The notes under the pieces were generated by a model, which saw only the letters and a program-made list of their open reading frames with translations, did no database searches and was not told where the DNA came from. The translations under genes and the position numbers were made by a program. A stretch of DNA of 22,497 bases from Thaumarchaeota archaeon S13 (GTDB lineage Archaea; Thermoproteota; Nitrososphaeria; Nitrososphaerales; Nitrosopumilaceae), in NCBI GenBank assembly GCA_003724275.1, contig RHFA01000160.1, positions 1 to 22,497 of the forward strand, given 5' to 3'. Shown one piece after another: positions 1 through 7,780 of the stretch (position 1 is the stretch's first letter; every line of letters begins with the position of its first letter).

Positions 1-176
1 CGCTGTTCAAAAAACACACAGTCGTTGATTTTACCCTTGCGTTTTTGTTGCCTGTATATTGCGTCACAGTCTAGTATTACATGTGTGTATTTTTTGCTGG
101 CATAAAACAAGCACTTTTGTTTTTTGTTTTTACTTTTACAGATTGTGATGGAGAAATGCTTTCCATATATGCGCAT
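1..176 (-). CDS. Partial hypothetical protein downstream of the ATPase, cut by the window edge
   Basis: On the minus strand an open frame begins with ATG at 176 and runs without a stop to base 1, giving 58 codons plus two bases. An in-frame TTG at 194 directly after the ATPase stop is an alternative start. The visible protein is Lys- and Cys-rich (residues 1-10 MRIYGKHFSI) and contains HVILDCDAIY followed by a basic stretch and NDCVFFEQ. I do not recognise a family. The Asp then later Glu spacing could suit a nuclease-like strand pair, but nothing confirms this. The gap to the ATPase stop is 18 nt and the base composition is equally A+T-rich, so the two are probably one transcript and arrived together. 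The 3' end lies outside the window. Confidence 0.55.
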   Translation of the reverse strand, partial: MRIYGKHFSITICKSKNKKQKCLFYASKKYTHVILDCDAIYRQQKRKGKINDCVFFEQ

Positions 177-194
177 GATCGATTGGATAGTCAA

Positions 195-3100
195 CTAGTT
201 CGCCCTCTTGTTGCTTTGGATCATGTCATCAATGTTAAGATCTTTGTTGTACATATCAACATCAATGCTGACAAATTCCTCTTGGGATATTCCCGTGGTG
301 GCAGAGTGTGGAATTTCTTTTATGGTGTAATTTCCTTTAGAAATTCTCTTAAATACAAATGGAGCCACCTCAGAGTCTAAAAGAAATTCGTTCACACCAT
401 GCCCATGCTTTTTTCTCTGTTCGTTTGTTAAAGATCCAAGTTTGACAAACATGCTTAACTGTTCTAAAAAAAACACGCTGTGTGTCGTCAAGAGTATTCG
501 TACCCCGCTCCGTATAAGCGAGACTAGGTGTTTTGCAAGAATGAGCTGGTTTGCCGGATGCAAGTGCGCCTCAGGTTCCTCTATGATCAACATGTCTCCC
601 TTTTGGAGGTCAGATCTAAGAAACATGGACAGCGGGGCAATTTCTGCTATGCTTGACGATGATATGTGTATAGGGATATTTTTTTTCATAAACCTGTAAA
701 AAATTTTAGGGATTCCAATTGAGGGGTTGGAAAGCAGTACTTCGCCTTCAAAGATATTAGATTCCACACTTTCGCCCACTGCGCGAAATGTGGCATCGTT
801 TTTGAGTTTGGTGTTGATGGTAGACGATACAAATTCCGATAGCACACCAGATACTATAGGTAAGTCCGTGCGTGTCTTGCGAAATAACCTAGATTGCACA
901 CTCCCAGACACCATAGCCTCGTATGCATGCATGATTCCGGATCTTGCAGCAGGGAAGTAAAAAGAATTAAATGGTATGTGTTCGTCTGACATGTATAGTA
1001 TGTGCAAGAGTAATGTTAAAAGCGCGATTGTGCCGTCGTCAACATTGCGAGGTAGATCCTTAGAAATGTGATCAATAATTTTATTGGATTTGGTGTTTAT
1101 TAAAGATGCAATGTCATCAAATTTTGTGTCATTCATGTATAACGGCCTTATTAAAAATTTGTCTTTGTTGCGCCTGATCAAATATGTATTTTTGGAGTAA
1201 CTATAACTTACAGTGGCTTTTTTTGATATTTTCGCAGAGAAATTGTTGTTGTTATATATGCTAAGTTTTGATGATGAAGCCCCTATGCGAACTAGGTTGC
1301 GCAACTGCATTTTAAAATTATTAACAAGAGTCTGGGAAAAGTGAACTTCAACGTCTTGGAATATTACTTTATATATTTTGTTCACAAGCTGGGGTGGAAT
1401 GACGACATAGCCGTCGCCGTTTGGCTTTTTGCCCAATAGGCGATCCATCTCATGCGCCATGGATCTAAATTCTGGTTTGAGAATCTGGCTTTTGACGTAT
1501 CTCGGCATGAGCCAGTGAATCGCAGACGCCATGTGCGAGGTGAAAACCGTGTGAACGAGCATGGCCGCGTACGTCTTGCCCGAGTTGTTCGGCCCAATCA
1601 GGACCGTCAGCGGCCGTATCTTGAACCTGCCCCTGGATATCGGGCCAAAGTCTGCAATGTCCACGTCAAGCTCGAGGGGGTCTGGAGCCCCTTTTGGGGT
1701 GCGCTTTTGGGCCATGCGGGCCTGCCGCGCGACATAGTCCATCCCGCCCCTCCAGAACGAGGCGCGCCCGATGTCAAAGCCGTGGCGCCCCATGAGATCC
1801 TCGGGCTTTTCAGAGCCGCCGGCGGCGAGTATGCCCATGTACGTCGGCGCAAACGCGGGGCCCTCCTCGGCGCGCCGCGCCGACAGCGCAAGGGCCATGA
1901 GGCAGCCAAACGAGTACGCATAGCAGTAGAACGGCGCGTGGTAAAAGTGGGGTATGGCGACCCACTCGTCGGCAAAGTCTGCAGACACCTCGACTGACGT
2001 GCCAAACTGCGCGCGCAGGCCCCTCGCGTACTCGGCCGATATCTCGCCGGCCGTGGCGCCAGAGGCGACCATCTTGTGCGCGCGCTGCTCAAAGAGCGTA
2101 AAGAACGACTGGCGCATTATCGTCGCGTACAGCGAGTCGAGGCGCGAGGACAGCATTGCGCGCCTTCGCGCCGGCGGCGCGCCCTCCATTAGCGAGTCGT
2201 GCAGGAGGGCCTCAGAAAACGTGGAGGCCGTCTCGGCCAGCGGCAGGGGCGCCCCCTGCGCGAGTATCGACTGTGAGGAGGCCGCGACGCTGTGGACCGC
2301 GTGGCCGAGCTCGTGGGCCAGCGTGAACGTGTCCTCGACCGTTCCCGTAAAGCTCATCAGGACGTACGGGTCAAGGCCCGGCGTGACCGTGCTGCAAAAC
2401 GCGCCGTCGCGCTTGCCCTTGCGGACCTCCGAGTCCACGTGGCACGACTCTATCACCCTCCTTGCCATGGAGGCCATCTCGGGGCTAAAGGACGACATGG
2501 CCCCGAGCACTCGCCCCGTCGCCTCGGCGTACGAGTTGCGCGCCCTGCCCCCCGGCACCGGCGCGTACAGGTCATAGCGGCGCATCTTTCCCAGGCCGAG
2601 CATGCGCGCCTTTGCTGCAAAGAACCGCCTAAAGACCGGCGCGCCCCCCTCGCACGCGCGCAGCAGGGCAGAGACCGTGCGGTCGTCTACGTTGTTTGCC
2701 ATGTTGCGCACCGAGATTGGAGAGGCGTGCGAGCGCAGGCCCACCTCGACGCTTTCCCACTCAGAGGCCACGCTAGAGTAAATGTCGGCGAGCGTCCCCC
2801 TGTTTGCGGCAAACCTTGACAGGAGCGCCCTGTACGCCGCGCGGCGCACGGTCGCGCGCGGGCTGCGGACGAGCGCGGAGAGCTCCTCGCGGCCCATGGA
2901 CCGCCTACCCACCCTGTACTCGTACGCAGACGTGAGGCGGTCATAGAGGCGCACGAGTGCAGACGTGCCCGTCACCTCCATGATGTTGATGATGCGCTCC
3001 TGCTCCTCGGGCAGCGTGTGGCGCGCCATGAGCCTCATGTGCGCAAAGTGGCCCTCGAGGCGCCCGAGGCCGCCGAGTATGCGCCTCGCGTTGCGCGCGT

Positions 3101-3458
3101 CGAGGCCGACCTTCCACCACTGCTCAAAGAAGAGCATGCCGTTTGAGACCTGCGCGGCGAGGCGCTCGGCGGCGGCGAGGCGCGCCGAGGCCTCCTCCGA
3201 GCGCGTGTCAGCCGCGTGAGAGAGCGCCGCGTGCGCGTGTATGCGGCCCAGGGAGTCGTGTATGGCCTCTATGCGCGAGACGATCCTCGCCACCTGCGCG
3301 GCGGTGATCGACGGCCTGAGGAGGCGGCGCGAGCGGCCCAGCGCGGCGACTGCGCGACGCAGGCGGCGCTCCTCGGCGGCGGCCTCTCGCGGGCCGGGCA
3401 GCTCCGAGAGGCTCCACGCGCCGGCCCGCGCCGCAGCCGTCCTGGGTGTGCGCGCCAT
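195..3458 (-). CDS. pepF: M3-family oligoendopeptidase (PepF-like) fused in frame to an AAA/ABC-type ATPase
   Basis: Residues 1-581 form a full-length zinc oligoendopeptidase F-type protein. HELGH is at 382-386 and the third zinc ligand is E409 in AETASTF. Family members cleave short peptides in the cytosol. After M582 and a ~20-residue linker comes an ATPase of about 490 residues. It has Walker A GPNNSGKT (622-629), a YFPAARSGI motif, Walker B LIIEEPEAHLHP (about residue 957) and LLTTHS (about 988), as in the COG4938/AAA_15-like or OLD-like group. Peptidases of this family normally end near residue 575-580, so the second half is extra. The internal ATG at 1715 could start a separate 506-aa ATPase. 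The start at 3458 lies 6 nt after the zinc-ribbon stop. G+C drops sharply from about 1.4-1.5 kb leftward, inside the ATPase. A true fusion, overlapping separate translation or an assembly error are all possible. Confidence 0.88.
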   Translation of the reverse strand: MARTPRTAAARAGAWSLSELPGPREAAAEERRLRRAVAALGRSRRLLRPSITAAQVARIVSRIEAIHDSLGRIHAHAALSHAADTRSEEASARLAAAERLAAQVSNGMLFFEQWWKVGLDARNARRILGGLGRLEGHFAHMRLMARHTLPEEQERIINIMEVTGTSALVRLYDRLTSAYEYRVGRRSMGREELSALVRSPRATVRRAAYRALLSRFAANRGTLADIYSSVASEWESVEVGLRSHASPISVRNMANNVDDRTVSALLRACEGGAPVFRRFFAAKARMLGLGKMRRYDLYAPVPGGRARNSYAEATGRVLGAMSSFSPEMASMARRVIESCHVDSEVRKGKRDGAFCSTVTPGLDPYVLMSFTGTVEDTFTLAHELGHAVHSVAASSQSILAQGAPLPLAETASTFSEALLHDSLMEGAPPARRRAMLSSRLDSLYATIMRQSFFTLFEQRAHKMVASGATAGEISAEYARGLRAQFGTSVEVSADFADEWVAIPHFYHAPFYCYAYSFGCLMALALSARRAEEGPAFAPTYMGILAAGGSEKPEDLMGRHGFDIGRASFWRGGMDYVARQARMAQKRTPKGAPDPLELDVDIADFGPISRGRFKIRPLTVLIGPNNSGKTYAAMLVHTVFTSHMASAIHWLMPRYVKSQILKPEFRSMAHEMDRLLGKKPNGDGYVVIPPQLVNKIYKVIFQDVEVHFSQTLVNNFKMQLRNLVRIGASSSKLSIYNNNNFSAKISKKATVSYSYSKNTYLIRRNKDKFLIRPLYMNDTKFDDIASLINTKSNKIIDHISKDLPRNVDDGTIALLTLLLHILYMSDEHIPFNSFYFPAARSGIMHAYEAMVSGSVQSRLFRKTRTDLPIVSGVLSEFVSSTINTKLKNDATFRAVGESVESNIFEGEVLLSNPSIGIPKIFYRFMKKNIPIHISSSSIAEIAPLSMFLRSDLQKGDMLIIEEPEAHLHPANQLILAKHLVSLIRSGVRILLTTHSVFFLEQLSMFVKLGSLTNEQRKKHGHGVNEFLLDSEVAPFVFKRISKGNYTIKEIPHSATTGISQEEFVSIDVDMYNKDLNIDDMIQSNKRAN

Positions 3459-3464
3459 CGCGCC

Positions 3465-3596
3465 TCAGGGAATCTCGTCCTGCAGGTCAGAGCACGCCTT
3501 GTGGACCCACTTTTCCTGCGAGTTCTTGAGTATCTCCTTGCCGGCCTTTATCTGCCCGCCGCACTCGGGGCACGTCCCCGAAAACCTCGCCTTCAT
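3465..3596 (-). CDS. 43-aa zinc-ribbon protein
   Basis: A short frame from ATG 3596 to TGA 3465 encodes 43 residues. Its CPEC at residues 9-12 and the H-x3-C of WVHKAC (32-36) form a likely C2HC zinc site, resembling small archaeal zinc-ribbon proteins and the CPxCGxxIxxG knuckle found in nucleic-acid-binding proteins. A TATA-like element on the minus strand (3621-3626) sits about 27 nt upstream, as for other leaderless genes here. The peptidase start follows 6 nt after its stop, so it is the first gene of that operon. The function is unknown; a nucleic-acid or protein-binding adaptor is a guess. The Cys/His spacing, codon use, promoter position and tight operon spacing argue that it is real. 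Confidence 0.75.
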   Translation of the reverse strand: MKARFSGTCPECGGQIKAGKEILKNSQEKWVHKACSDLQDEIP

Positions 3597-3618
3597 CGCG
3601 CGCGGCCCCGCGGGACGC

Positions 3619-3628
3619 AGTTATTACC
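3619..3628 (-). promoter_or_regulatory. TATA-like box for the zinc-ribbon/peptidase operon
   Basis: The minus strand reads GGTAATAACT, an A+T island in G+C-rich DNA centred about 27 nt before the ATG at 3596. This fits a leaderless archaeal promoter. Confidence 0.5.
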
Positions 3629-3695
3629 CTTGCCCCCGTGGCCAGGCGGCCCGCAGGCTCCCTCGGGCGCGGCGGGGGCGCCCCGCGCGGCCCCC

Positions 3696-3998
3696 TCACC
3701 CATAGTCGACATAGCGGTCATAGCGGCGCTCAATCTCGGGGTTTTGGCCGGCGAGTATGCGCTCGGACTCGGAGGCTATGCGGCGCTCGACGTACCCGCG
3801 CAGGCCATCGAGGGCGCCGTCGCGCGCAATCTGCGCGGCAAACCCCCCAAAGTACGACGCCGCGCGCCGGCGGTACTCGTCGCGGGCCGGCGAGCGCTCG
3901 CCGGCGGCTCGGAACGAGGCCGTCGCGCACGAGGCGCCCACGATGTGCGGGAGCTCGTCGAGCGCCCTGCTTACCTCGTAGCGCGAGTCGGGCCTCAT
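3696..3998 (-). CDS. Hypothetical 100-aa protein at the end of the hem operon
   Basis: The frame starts at ATG 3998, which overlaps the hemB TGA in an ATGA arrangement, so it is very likely translated with hemB. The 100-residue product is charged, Arg-rich, without signal peptide or membrane segment, and looks largely helical. It has a GASCATASF stretch near residues 21-29 and ends in YDRYVDYG. I do not recognise a family. Position suggests a role tied to tetrapyrrole synthesis, but this is inference only. About 70 nt separate its stop from the promoter of the next minus-strand operon. Confidence 0.65.
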   Translation of the reverse strand: MRPDSRYEVSRALDELPHIVGASCATASFRAAGERSPARDEYRRRAASYFGGFAAQIARDGALDGLRGYVERRIASESERILAGQNPEIERRYDRYVDYG

Positions 3999-4978
3999 TT
4001 CCCGCCACGCAGGGCAGCGGCGGCCTCCCTGGCAAAGTATGTCACGATGATCCCCGCGCCGGCGCGCCTTATCGCGTGGAGTATCTCCGTGGCCACGGCG
4101 CCCCCGTCGACCATGCCGCGCTCGGCGGCGGCCTTTACAAGCGCATACTCGCCAGACACGCTGTACGCCGCGACTGGCACGTCAAAGCGCCTCCTCGCCT
4201 CGGCTATAACGTCAAGGTACGCAAGCGCGGGCTTTATCATCACAATGTCGACGCCCTCCTCAATGTCCGCGGCGACCTCCTGCATCGCCGCGCGCGACGA
4301 CGTGTACGGAACCTGGTACGTGCGCCGGTCCCCAAACTGCGGCGCGCACGAGGCCGCGTCGCGAAACGGCGCATAGAACGACGAGGCGTGCTTTGCCGAG
4401 TGCGACATTATCGCCACGTCCCCGTGTCCCGCGGAGTCAAGGGCCGCGCGTATCGCCGAGACCTGGCCGTCCATCATTGCCGACGGCGAGACGACGTCGG
4501 CGCCGGCGCGGGCCTGGCTCACCGCGACGCGCGAGAGGGCCGCGAGGCTCGCGTCGTTTTCAATCTCCCCTCCCCCGCCGGCGATCCCGCAGTGGCCCGT
4601 GTCCGTGTACTGGCAGAGGCACGTGTCGGCCATTATCGCCAGCGCGTCGCCATGCGCGGCGCGTATGTCCCTGATCGCGCGCTGGACCACGCCGTCCCCG
4701 GCGTGGGCGGCGCTGCCCGCGGAGTCCTTTGAGGATGGTATGCCAAAGAGCATGACGGCGCGTATGCCGAGCTCGCGTATCTCGCCGGCCTCGGCGGCGA
4801 CATCGCGCGGGGATACCCGCGAGAGGCCCGGCATCGACTCGATGCCGGGGCTTCCCCCCGACTCGTCTACAAAGACGGGGCAGACGAGGTCAGAGGCGTC
4901 AAGGCGCGTGTCGCGCGCGAGCTCGCGCAGGCTCTCGGACCGGCGCAGGCGGCGCAGGCGCTTGGCTGGAAACGGCAT
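3995..4978 (-). CDS. hemB: Porphobilinogen synthase (delta-aminolevulinate dehydratase)
   Basis: HemB condenses two 5-aminolevulinate molecules to porphobilinogen in the cytosol. The 327-aa product is of normal family length. The zinc site DTCLCQYTDTGHCG keeps all three cysteines (C120, C122, C130), so this is the zinc-dependent type. Both Schiff-base lysines are visible: K196 in SHSAKHASSFYAPFRDA and K249 in VMIKPALAYLDV. The gene lies 35 nt downstream of hemA and has its own TATA-like box in that gap, so it may be transcribed both with hemA and from an internal leaderless promoter. Its stop overlaps the start of the 100-aa gene. Confidence 0.97.
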   Translation of the reverse strand: MPFPAKRLRRLRRSESLRELARDTRLDASDLVCPVFVDESGGSPGIESMPGLSRVSPRDVAAEAGEIRELGIRAVMLFGIPSSKDSAGSAAHAGDGVVQRAIRDIRAAHGDALAIMADTCLCQYTDTGHCGIAGGGGEIENDASLAALSRVAVSQARAGADVVSPSAMMDGQVSAIRAALDSAGHGDVAIMSHSAKHASSFYAPFRDAASCAPQFGDRRTYQVPYTSSRAAMQEVAADIEEGVDIVMIKPALAYLDVIAEARRRFDVPVAAYSVSGEYALVKAAAERGMVDGGAVATEILHAIRRAGAGIIVTYFAREAAAALRGGK

Positions 4979-5000
4979 GCTGGCCGCCGCGGCGAGGCGG

Positions 5001-5010
5001 ATTTAATATA
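5001..5010 (-). promoter_or_regulatory. TATA box for hemB, internal to the operon
   Basis: The minus strand reads TATATTAAAT, centred about 28 nt upstream of the hemB ATG. It begins only 3 nt beyond the hemA stop codon. The placement predicts a leaderless hemB mRNA in addition to operon read-through. Confidence 0.6.
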
Positions 5011-5013
5011 ACT

Positions 5014-6261
5014 CTAGTCGGCCCGCCCGAACAGGCGGGAGGCGGCGTCGAGGACGTCCTCGTCTCCGCCCTCCGAGGCCCGCCTTATGCGGTCGATTGG
5101 GCCGGAGACGATCCCCTCCATGATCGAGCGCGTGAGCTCCTCGACGGTCCGCGCCGTCTGCTCGTCGACGTCTCCGAGCGCCGCGAGGGCCTTTGCGAGC
5201 TCGCGCGCCCTGACGGCCTCGGCGGCCCTAAAGACGTCGGCTATGAGCGGCTCGGCGCCGAGGCGCCGCACGGAGGCCTCGATCCCTCCCAGCTCGCCGG
5301 CGACCATGCCCTCGGCGGCGCGCGCCTGCGACTCGCGGTCCCGCATGTTGCGCTCGACGATTCCGGCTATCTCGTCGAGGTTGACCAGCCTCACGCCGTC
5401 GAGGCCCGCGACGCGCTCGTCGACGGTCCGGGGGTTGGAGAGGTCGACTATCATCATTGGCCCTTCGCGGCGCGCCGCGCCGAGCGACTCGGCAGTCACC
5501 ATAAAGTACGGCGCGACTGTCGCCACAAACACTACCGAGTACGCGCCATAGTCGCCTAGCGCGTCCTCAAACTTCACGGCGGTCCCGCCCACGGCCCCGC
5601 AGAACGCCTCGGCCCGCCGCAGCGTGCGGCTCGCCACGCCAAAGGCATAGCCGCGCTGCGAGAGCGACTTTGCGACCAGCGTGGCGAGCTCGCCTGTCCC
5701 GATCAGCAGCATGCTGCGGCCCTCGAGGCTCCCGCCGTGCGCCTCCTCGGCGAGGCGGACGGCCATGGACCCCACCGAGACGCCGCCGCGGCTGATCCCC
5801 GTGGCCTGCCGCACGCGCGCGCCGAGCCTCACGGCGCGGTCAAAGGCCGTGTTGAGGACGCGCCCCGAGGCGCCGCACTCGCGGGCCTCGGCTATCGAGT
5901 GGCGAACCTGCCCGAGAACCTGCTCCTCGCCGATGACCATAGAGTCGAGGCCAGAGGCGACGCGGAGGAGGTGGCCTATGGCCTCGCCGCTCTCGCAAAA
6001 CTCCATGTTTGCGCCAAAGGCGGCCTCGTCAAGGCCGGCCAGTGACGCCCACGTGCGCTTTATGCGCTCCTCGCTGCATGACTCGGCGGCCCCATAGACC
6101 TCGACCCTGTTGCATGTCTGCACAATGACGCACTCGTCTAGGCCCGCGTGCGCGCGAAACCCCGAGAGGGCAGAGGCGACGTTGCGGAAGGTGAACTGCT
6201 CCATGACGTGTATGGGCGACTTGCGAAACGTCACGCGCGCGTTCACTATGGTCCTAGTCAC
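5014..6261 (-). CDS. hemA: Glutamyl-tRNA reductase
   Basis: HemA reduces glutamyl-tRNA(Glu) with NADPH to glutamate-1-semialdehyde, the first committed step of C5-pathway tetrapyrrole synthesis. The 415-aa protein has the catalytic Cys50 in the signature TCNRVEVYG. Further family blocks follow: VASGLDSMVIGEEQVLGQV, the ISRGGVSVGSMAVRLAEE region and a Rossmann segment MLLIGTGELATLVAKSL. The C-terminal third is the helical dimerisation domain. The start at 6261 overlaps the upstream dehydrogenase gene by 8 nt, indicating co-translation. ARVTFRKSPIHVMEQFTF just after the start matches the usual N-terminus, supporting this start. Confidence 0.97.
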   Translation of the reverse strand: MTRTIVNARVTFRKSPIHVMEQFTFRNVASALSGFRAHAGLDECVIVQTCNRVEVYGAAESCSEERIKRTWASLAGLDEAAFGANMEFCESGEAIGHLLRVASGLDSMVIGEEQVLGQVRHSIAEARECGASGRVLNTAFDRAVRLGARVRQATGISRGGVSVGSMAVRLAEEAHGGSLEGRSMLLIGTGELATLVAKSLSQRGYAFGVASRTLRRAEAFCGAVGGTAVKFEDALGDYGAYSVVFVATVAPYFMVTAESLGAARREGPMMIVDLSNPRTVDERVAGLDGVRLVNLDEIAGIVERNMRDRESQARAAEGMVAGELGGIEASVRRLGAEPLIADVFRAAEAVRARELAKALAALGDVDEQTARTVEELTRSIMEGIVSGPIDRIRRASEGGDEDVLDAASRLFGRAD

Positions 6262-6910
6262 CGGCCGCAGCCTCCAGCATCGACATTGCCCTGTCTCGCG
6301 CGGCGCCCGCCCTGCCGTCTTTTATTAACCGTTTGACCGCGCCGTCGGCGGCGACCTCCCTTAGGAGGTTTCTGCGCGCTCGCGGCGAGGCAATGCGGCC
6401 CCGCGCGGCCTCGCGCATCCCGGCCTGGAGCGCAATCATGGCCTCGTCCTCCTCGCCGACGAGTCCCTCCAGGGCCGCGGCTGCGCGGTCGCGCAGCGCG
6501 GCGGCCATGACAGGGCTCTGCCCGCGCGTCGACACGGCGACGCGCACCGAAGGCGAGAGCTCGGCGGTGGCGACATGCGCATAGTCGCTGCGCGACCCGC
6601 CGTCAGACGAGTATGCCAGGCAGTTGGGCTCTTCGCGCGCGGCGCGCACAATCTCGGCGTTTAGCGCCGCGTCGCTAGTGGCCGCCACCACGACGCGCGC
6701 GCCGCAGCCGCGTATGGCGCGCGCGTCGGCGGCCCGCTCGCGGCGTATCTCGAGGCGCTCGCCGGCCATGCCCTCGAGGCGCGCGTCGACGCGCTCGCCG
6801 ATGACCAGGACGCTGCACCCCTCGGCGATCAGCGCGCCGGCCCTGCGGAGGGCCTCGCCGCCGCCGCCAAAGATCACCGCCCTGGCCCCGCGCAGGTCGA
6901 GGTCGACCAT
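6254..6910 (-). CDS. Precorrin-2 dehydrogenase / sirohydrochlorin-type NAD-binding protein (CysG N-terminal/Met8 family)
   Basis: The protein (218 aa from ATG 6910; a TTG at 6913 adds one residue) starts with a beta strand and dinucleotide-binding loop VIFGGGGEALRRAGALI. It continues with AATSDAALNAEI and VRVAVSTRGQSPVMAAALRD, all typical of the NAD-dependent dehydrogenase that oxidises precorrin-2 to sirohydrochlorin. Many members also have weak ferrochelatase activity. In archaea the product feeds siroheme, cobalamin and the siroheme-dependent heme route. It overlaps hemA by 8 nt and heads the operon. A TATA-like box about 30 nt upstream supports the start at 6910/6913. No methyltransferase (CobA-like) domain is fused. 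Confidence 0.88.
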   Translation of the reverse strand: MVDLDLRGARAVIFGGGGEALRRAGALIAEGCSVLVIGERVDARLEGMAGERLEIRRERAADARAIRGCGARVVVAATSDAALNAEIVRAAREEPNCLAYSSDGGSRSDYAHVATAELSPSVRVAVSTRGQSPVMAAALRDRAAAALEGLVGEEDEAMIALQAGMREAARGRIASPRARRNLLREVAADGAVKRLIKDGRAGAARDRAMSMLEAAAGD

Positions 6911-6936
6911 CAACGGCGCGGCGCGCGCGGGATTTT

Positions 6937-6945
6937 CTATTTAAG
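6937..6945 (-). promoter_or_regulatory. TATA-like box of the hem operon
   Basis: The minus strand reads CTTAAATAG, centred 28-31 nt upstream of the two candidate starts at 6910 and 6913. It predicts a leaderless transcript for the precorrin-2 dehydrogenase-hemA-hemB unit. Confidence 0.6.
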
Positions 6946-6973
6946 TTGTGGACGCATCACGCGCCCGCGCAGA

Positions 6974-7004
6974 CCCCCTGCGCCCCCTGCGGGGCAGGAG
7001 GGGG
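6974..7004. repeat. Nested inverted repeat between the divergent hem and rps8e promoters
   Basis: GCCCC-CTGC-GGGGC (6982-6995) forms a perfect hairpin. It is flanked by CCCCC and GGGGG arms that can extend the pairing imperfectly. It lies between the two divergent TATA boxes, so it could be an operator or a structural spacer. No protein is known to bind it. Confidence 0.35.
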
Positions 7005-7021
7005 CCGAGACGGCCGATTTG

Positions 7022-7030
7022 TATAAATTA
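7022..7030 (+). promoter_or_regulatory. TATA box of the rps8e-srp19 unit
   Basis: TATAAATTA is centred 26 nt upstream of GTG 7052, the expected spacing for a leaderless archaeal mRNA. This is why the GTG was chosen over an upstream TTG that would lie inside the promoter. Confidence 0.75.
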
Positions 7031-7051
7031 GAGGCTCCGCGGGCGCGCGGC

Positions 7052-7432
7052 GTGAGAAAGTCAATGGAGAACCTTGCCACGAGCAAGGTCACCGGGGGGC
7101 GCAGGAGGCCCCTGAGGACACGGCGCAAGTACGAGACGGACCGCTATCCCAACGAGGCGCCGGCCGGCCCGCAGGCCACCGTCACGCGGGCCGTTCGCGG
7201 GGGCGCAAGCAAGACTGCCCTCAAGGCCGCAGACCACGCCAACCTCGCCGTCCCCGGAAAGGGCACGTCTCGGACCAAGATACTAAAGGTCCTTGACAAC
7301 CCCACAAACAACGACTATCGCCGCCGCGGCATCATCACGCGCGGGGCCATACTAGAGACCGAGGCCGGCAAGTGCAGGGTCGTCTCGCGCCCCGGTCAGG
7401 ACGGCGTCGTGAACGCGGTCCCGGCCCAATGA
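7052..7432 (+). CDS. rps8e: Small-subunit ribosomal protein S8e
   Basis: The 126-aa basic protein carries the archaeal/eukaryotic S8e signature KVTGGRRRPLRTRRKYE near its N-terminus. It also has NPTNNDYRRRGIITRGAI, EAGKCRVVSRPGQDG and a VNAVPAQ-type end. It is a structural protein of the 30S subunit. The start is GTG (MRKSMENL), which gives the usual archaeal N-terminus. Reading further upstream would put the start codon inside the TATA box. It is followed after 28 nt by srp19 and divergently paired with the hem operon. Confidence 0.95.
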   Translation: MRKSMENLATSKVTGGRRRPLRTRRKYETDRYPNEAPAGPQATVTRAVRGGASKTALKAADHANLAVPGKGTSRTKILKVLDNPTNNDYRRRGIITRGAILETEAGKCRVVSRPGQDGVVNAVPAQ

Positions 7433-7460
7433 GCGCCGGCGCGCCCCGGGTGGCCGCGCA

Positions 7461-7769
7461 ATGAAGGACTATGACCACGTCGTCCTCTGGCTGGACTATT
7501 TCAACAAGACCATCACGCGCGCCAGGGGGCGCCGCCTGGGCCGCGAGCGCTGCGTCTTTGACCCGTCGCTGGCCGAGCTCGAGGGGGCCGCAAAGGCCGC
7601 GGGCCTCGAGGTCACCTCCTCAGAGCCCTCCGTGAGGCACCCCAGGCGCCAGTATGTGCGCTCGGGGTACATTGTCGTGCCAAAGTCAGGCCCAAAGTCC
7701 TCCCTCATGGGAGCCGTCTCCGCACGCCTAGTCGAGGCACGGGCCAGGCGCAAGAAAGATCGCCCCTAG
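7461..7769 (+). CDS. srp19: Signal recognition particle 19-kDa subunit
   Basis: SRP19 binds helices 6 and 8 of SRP RNA and prepares SRP54 binding for co-translational targeting to the membrane. The 102-aa protein is typical for archaea. It has an N-terminal VVLWLDYFNKTITRARGRRL block, a central RHPRRQYVRSGYIVV segment and a basic tail ARRKKDRP. It lies 28 nt downstream of rps8e, probably on the same transcript. The gar1 promoter begins about 12 nt after its stop. Confidence 0.93.
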   Translation: MKDYDHVVLWLDYFNKTITRARGRRLGRERCVFDPSLAELEGAAKAAGLEVTSSEPSVRHPRRQYVRSGYIVVPKSGPKSSLMGAVSARLVEARARRKKDRP

Positions 7770-7780
7770 CTTCAAGATCA

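Noticed and set aside
81..380. Plus-strand 99-codon frame in the A+T-rich left end
   Set aside because: It lies opposite the ATPase C-terminus and the next minus-strand gene, both of which have better support.
3216..4732. Long plus-strand open frames (up to 386 codons) opposite hemB and the peptidase gene
   Set aside because: They are antisense shadows in G+C-rich DNA: Arg/Pro/Ala-rich, no family features, while the opposite strand carries clear genes.
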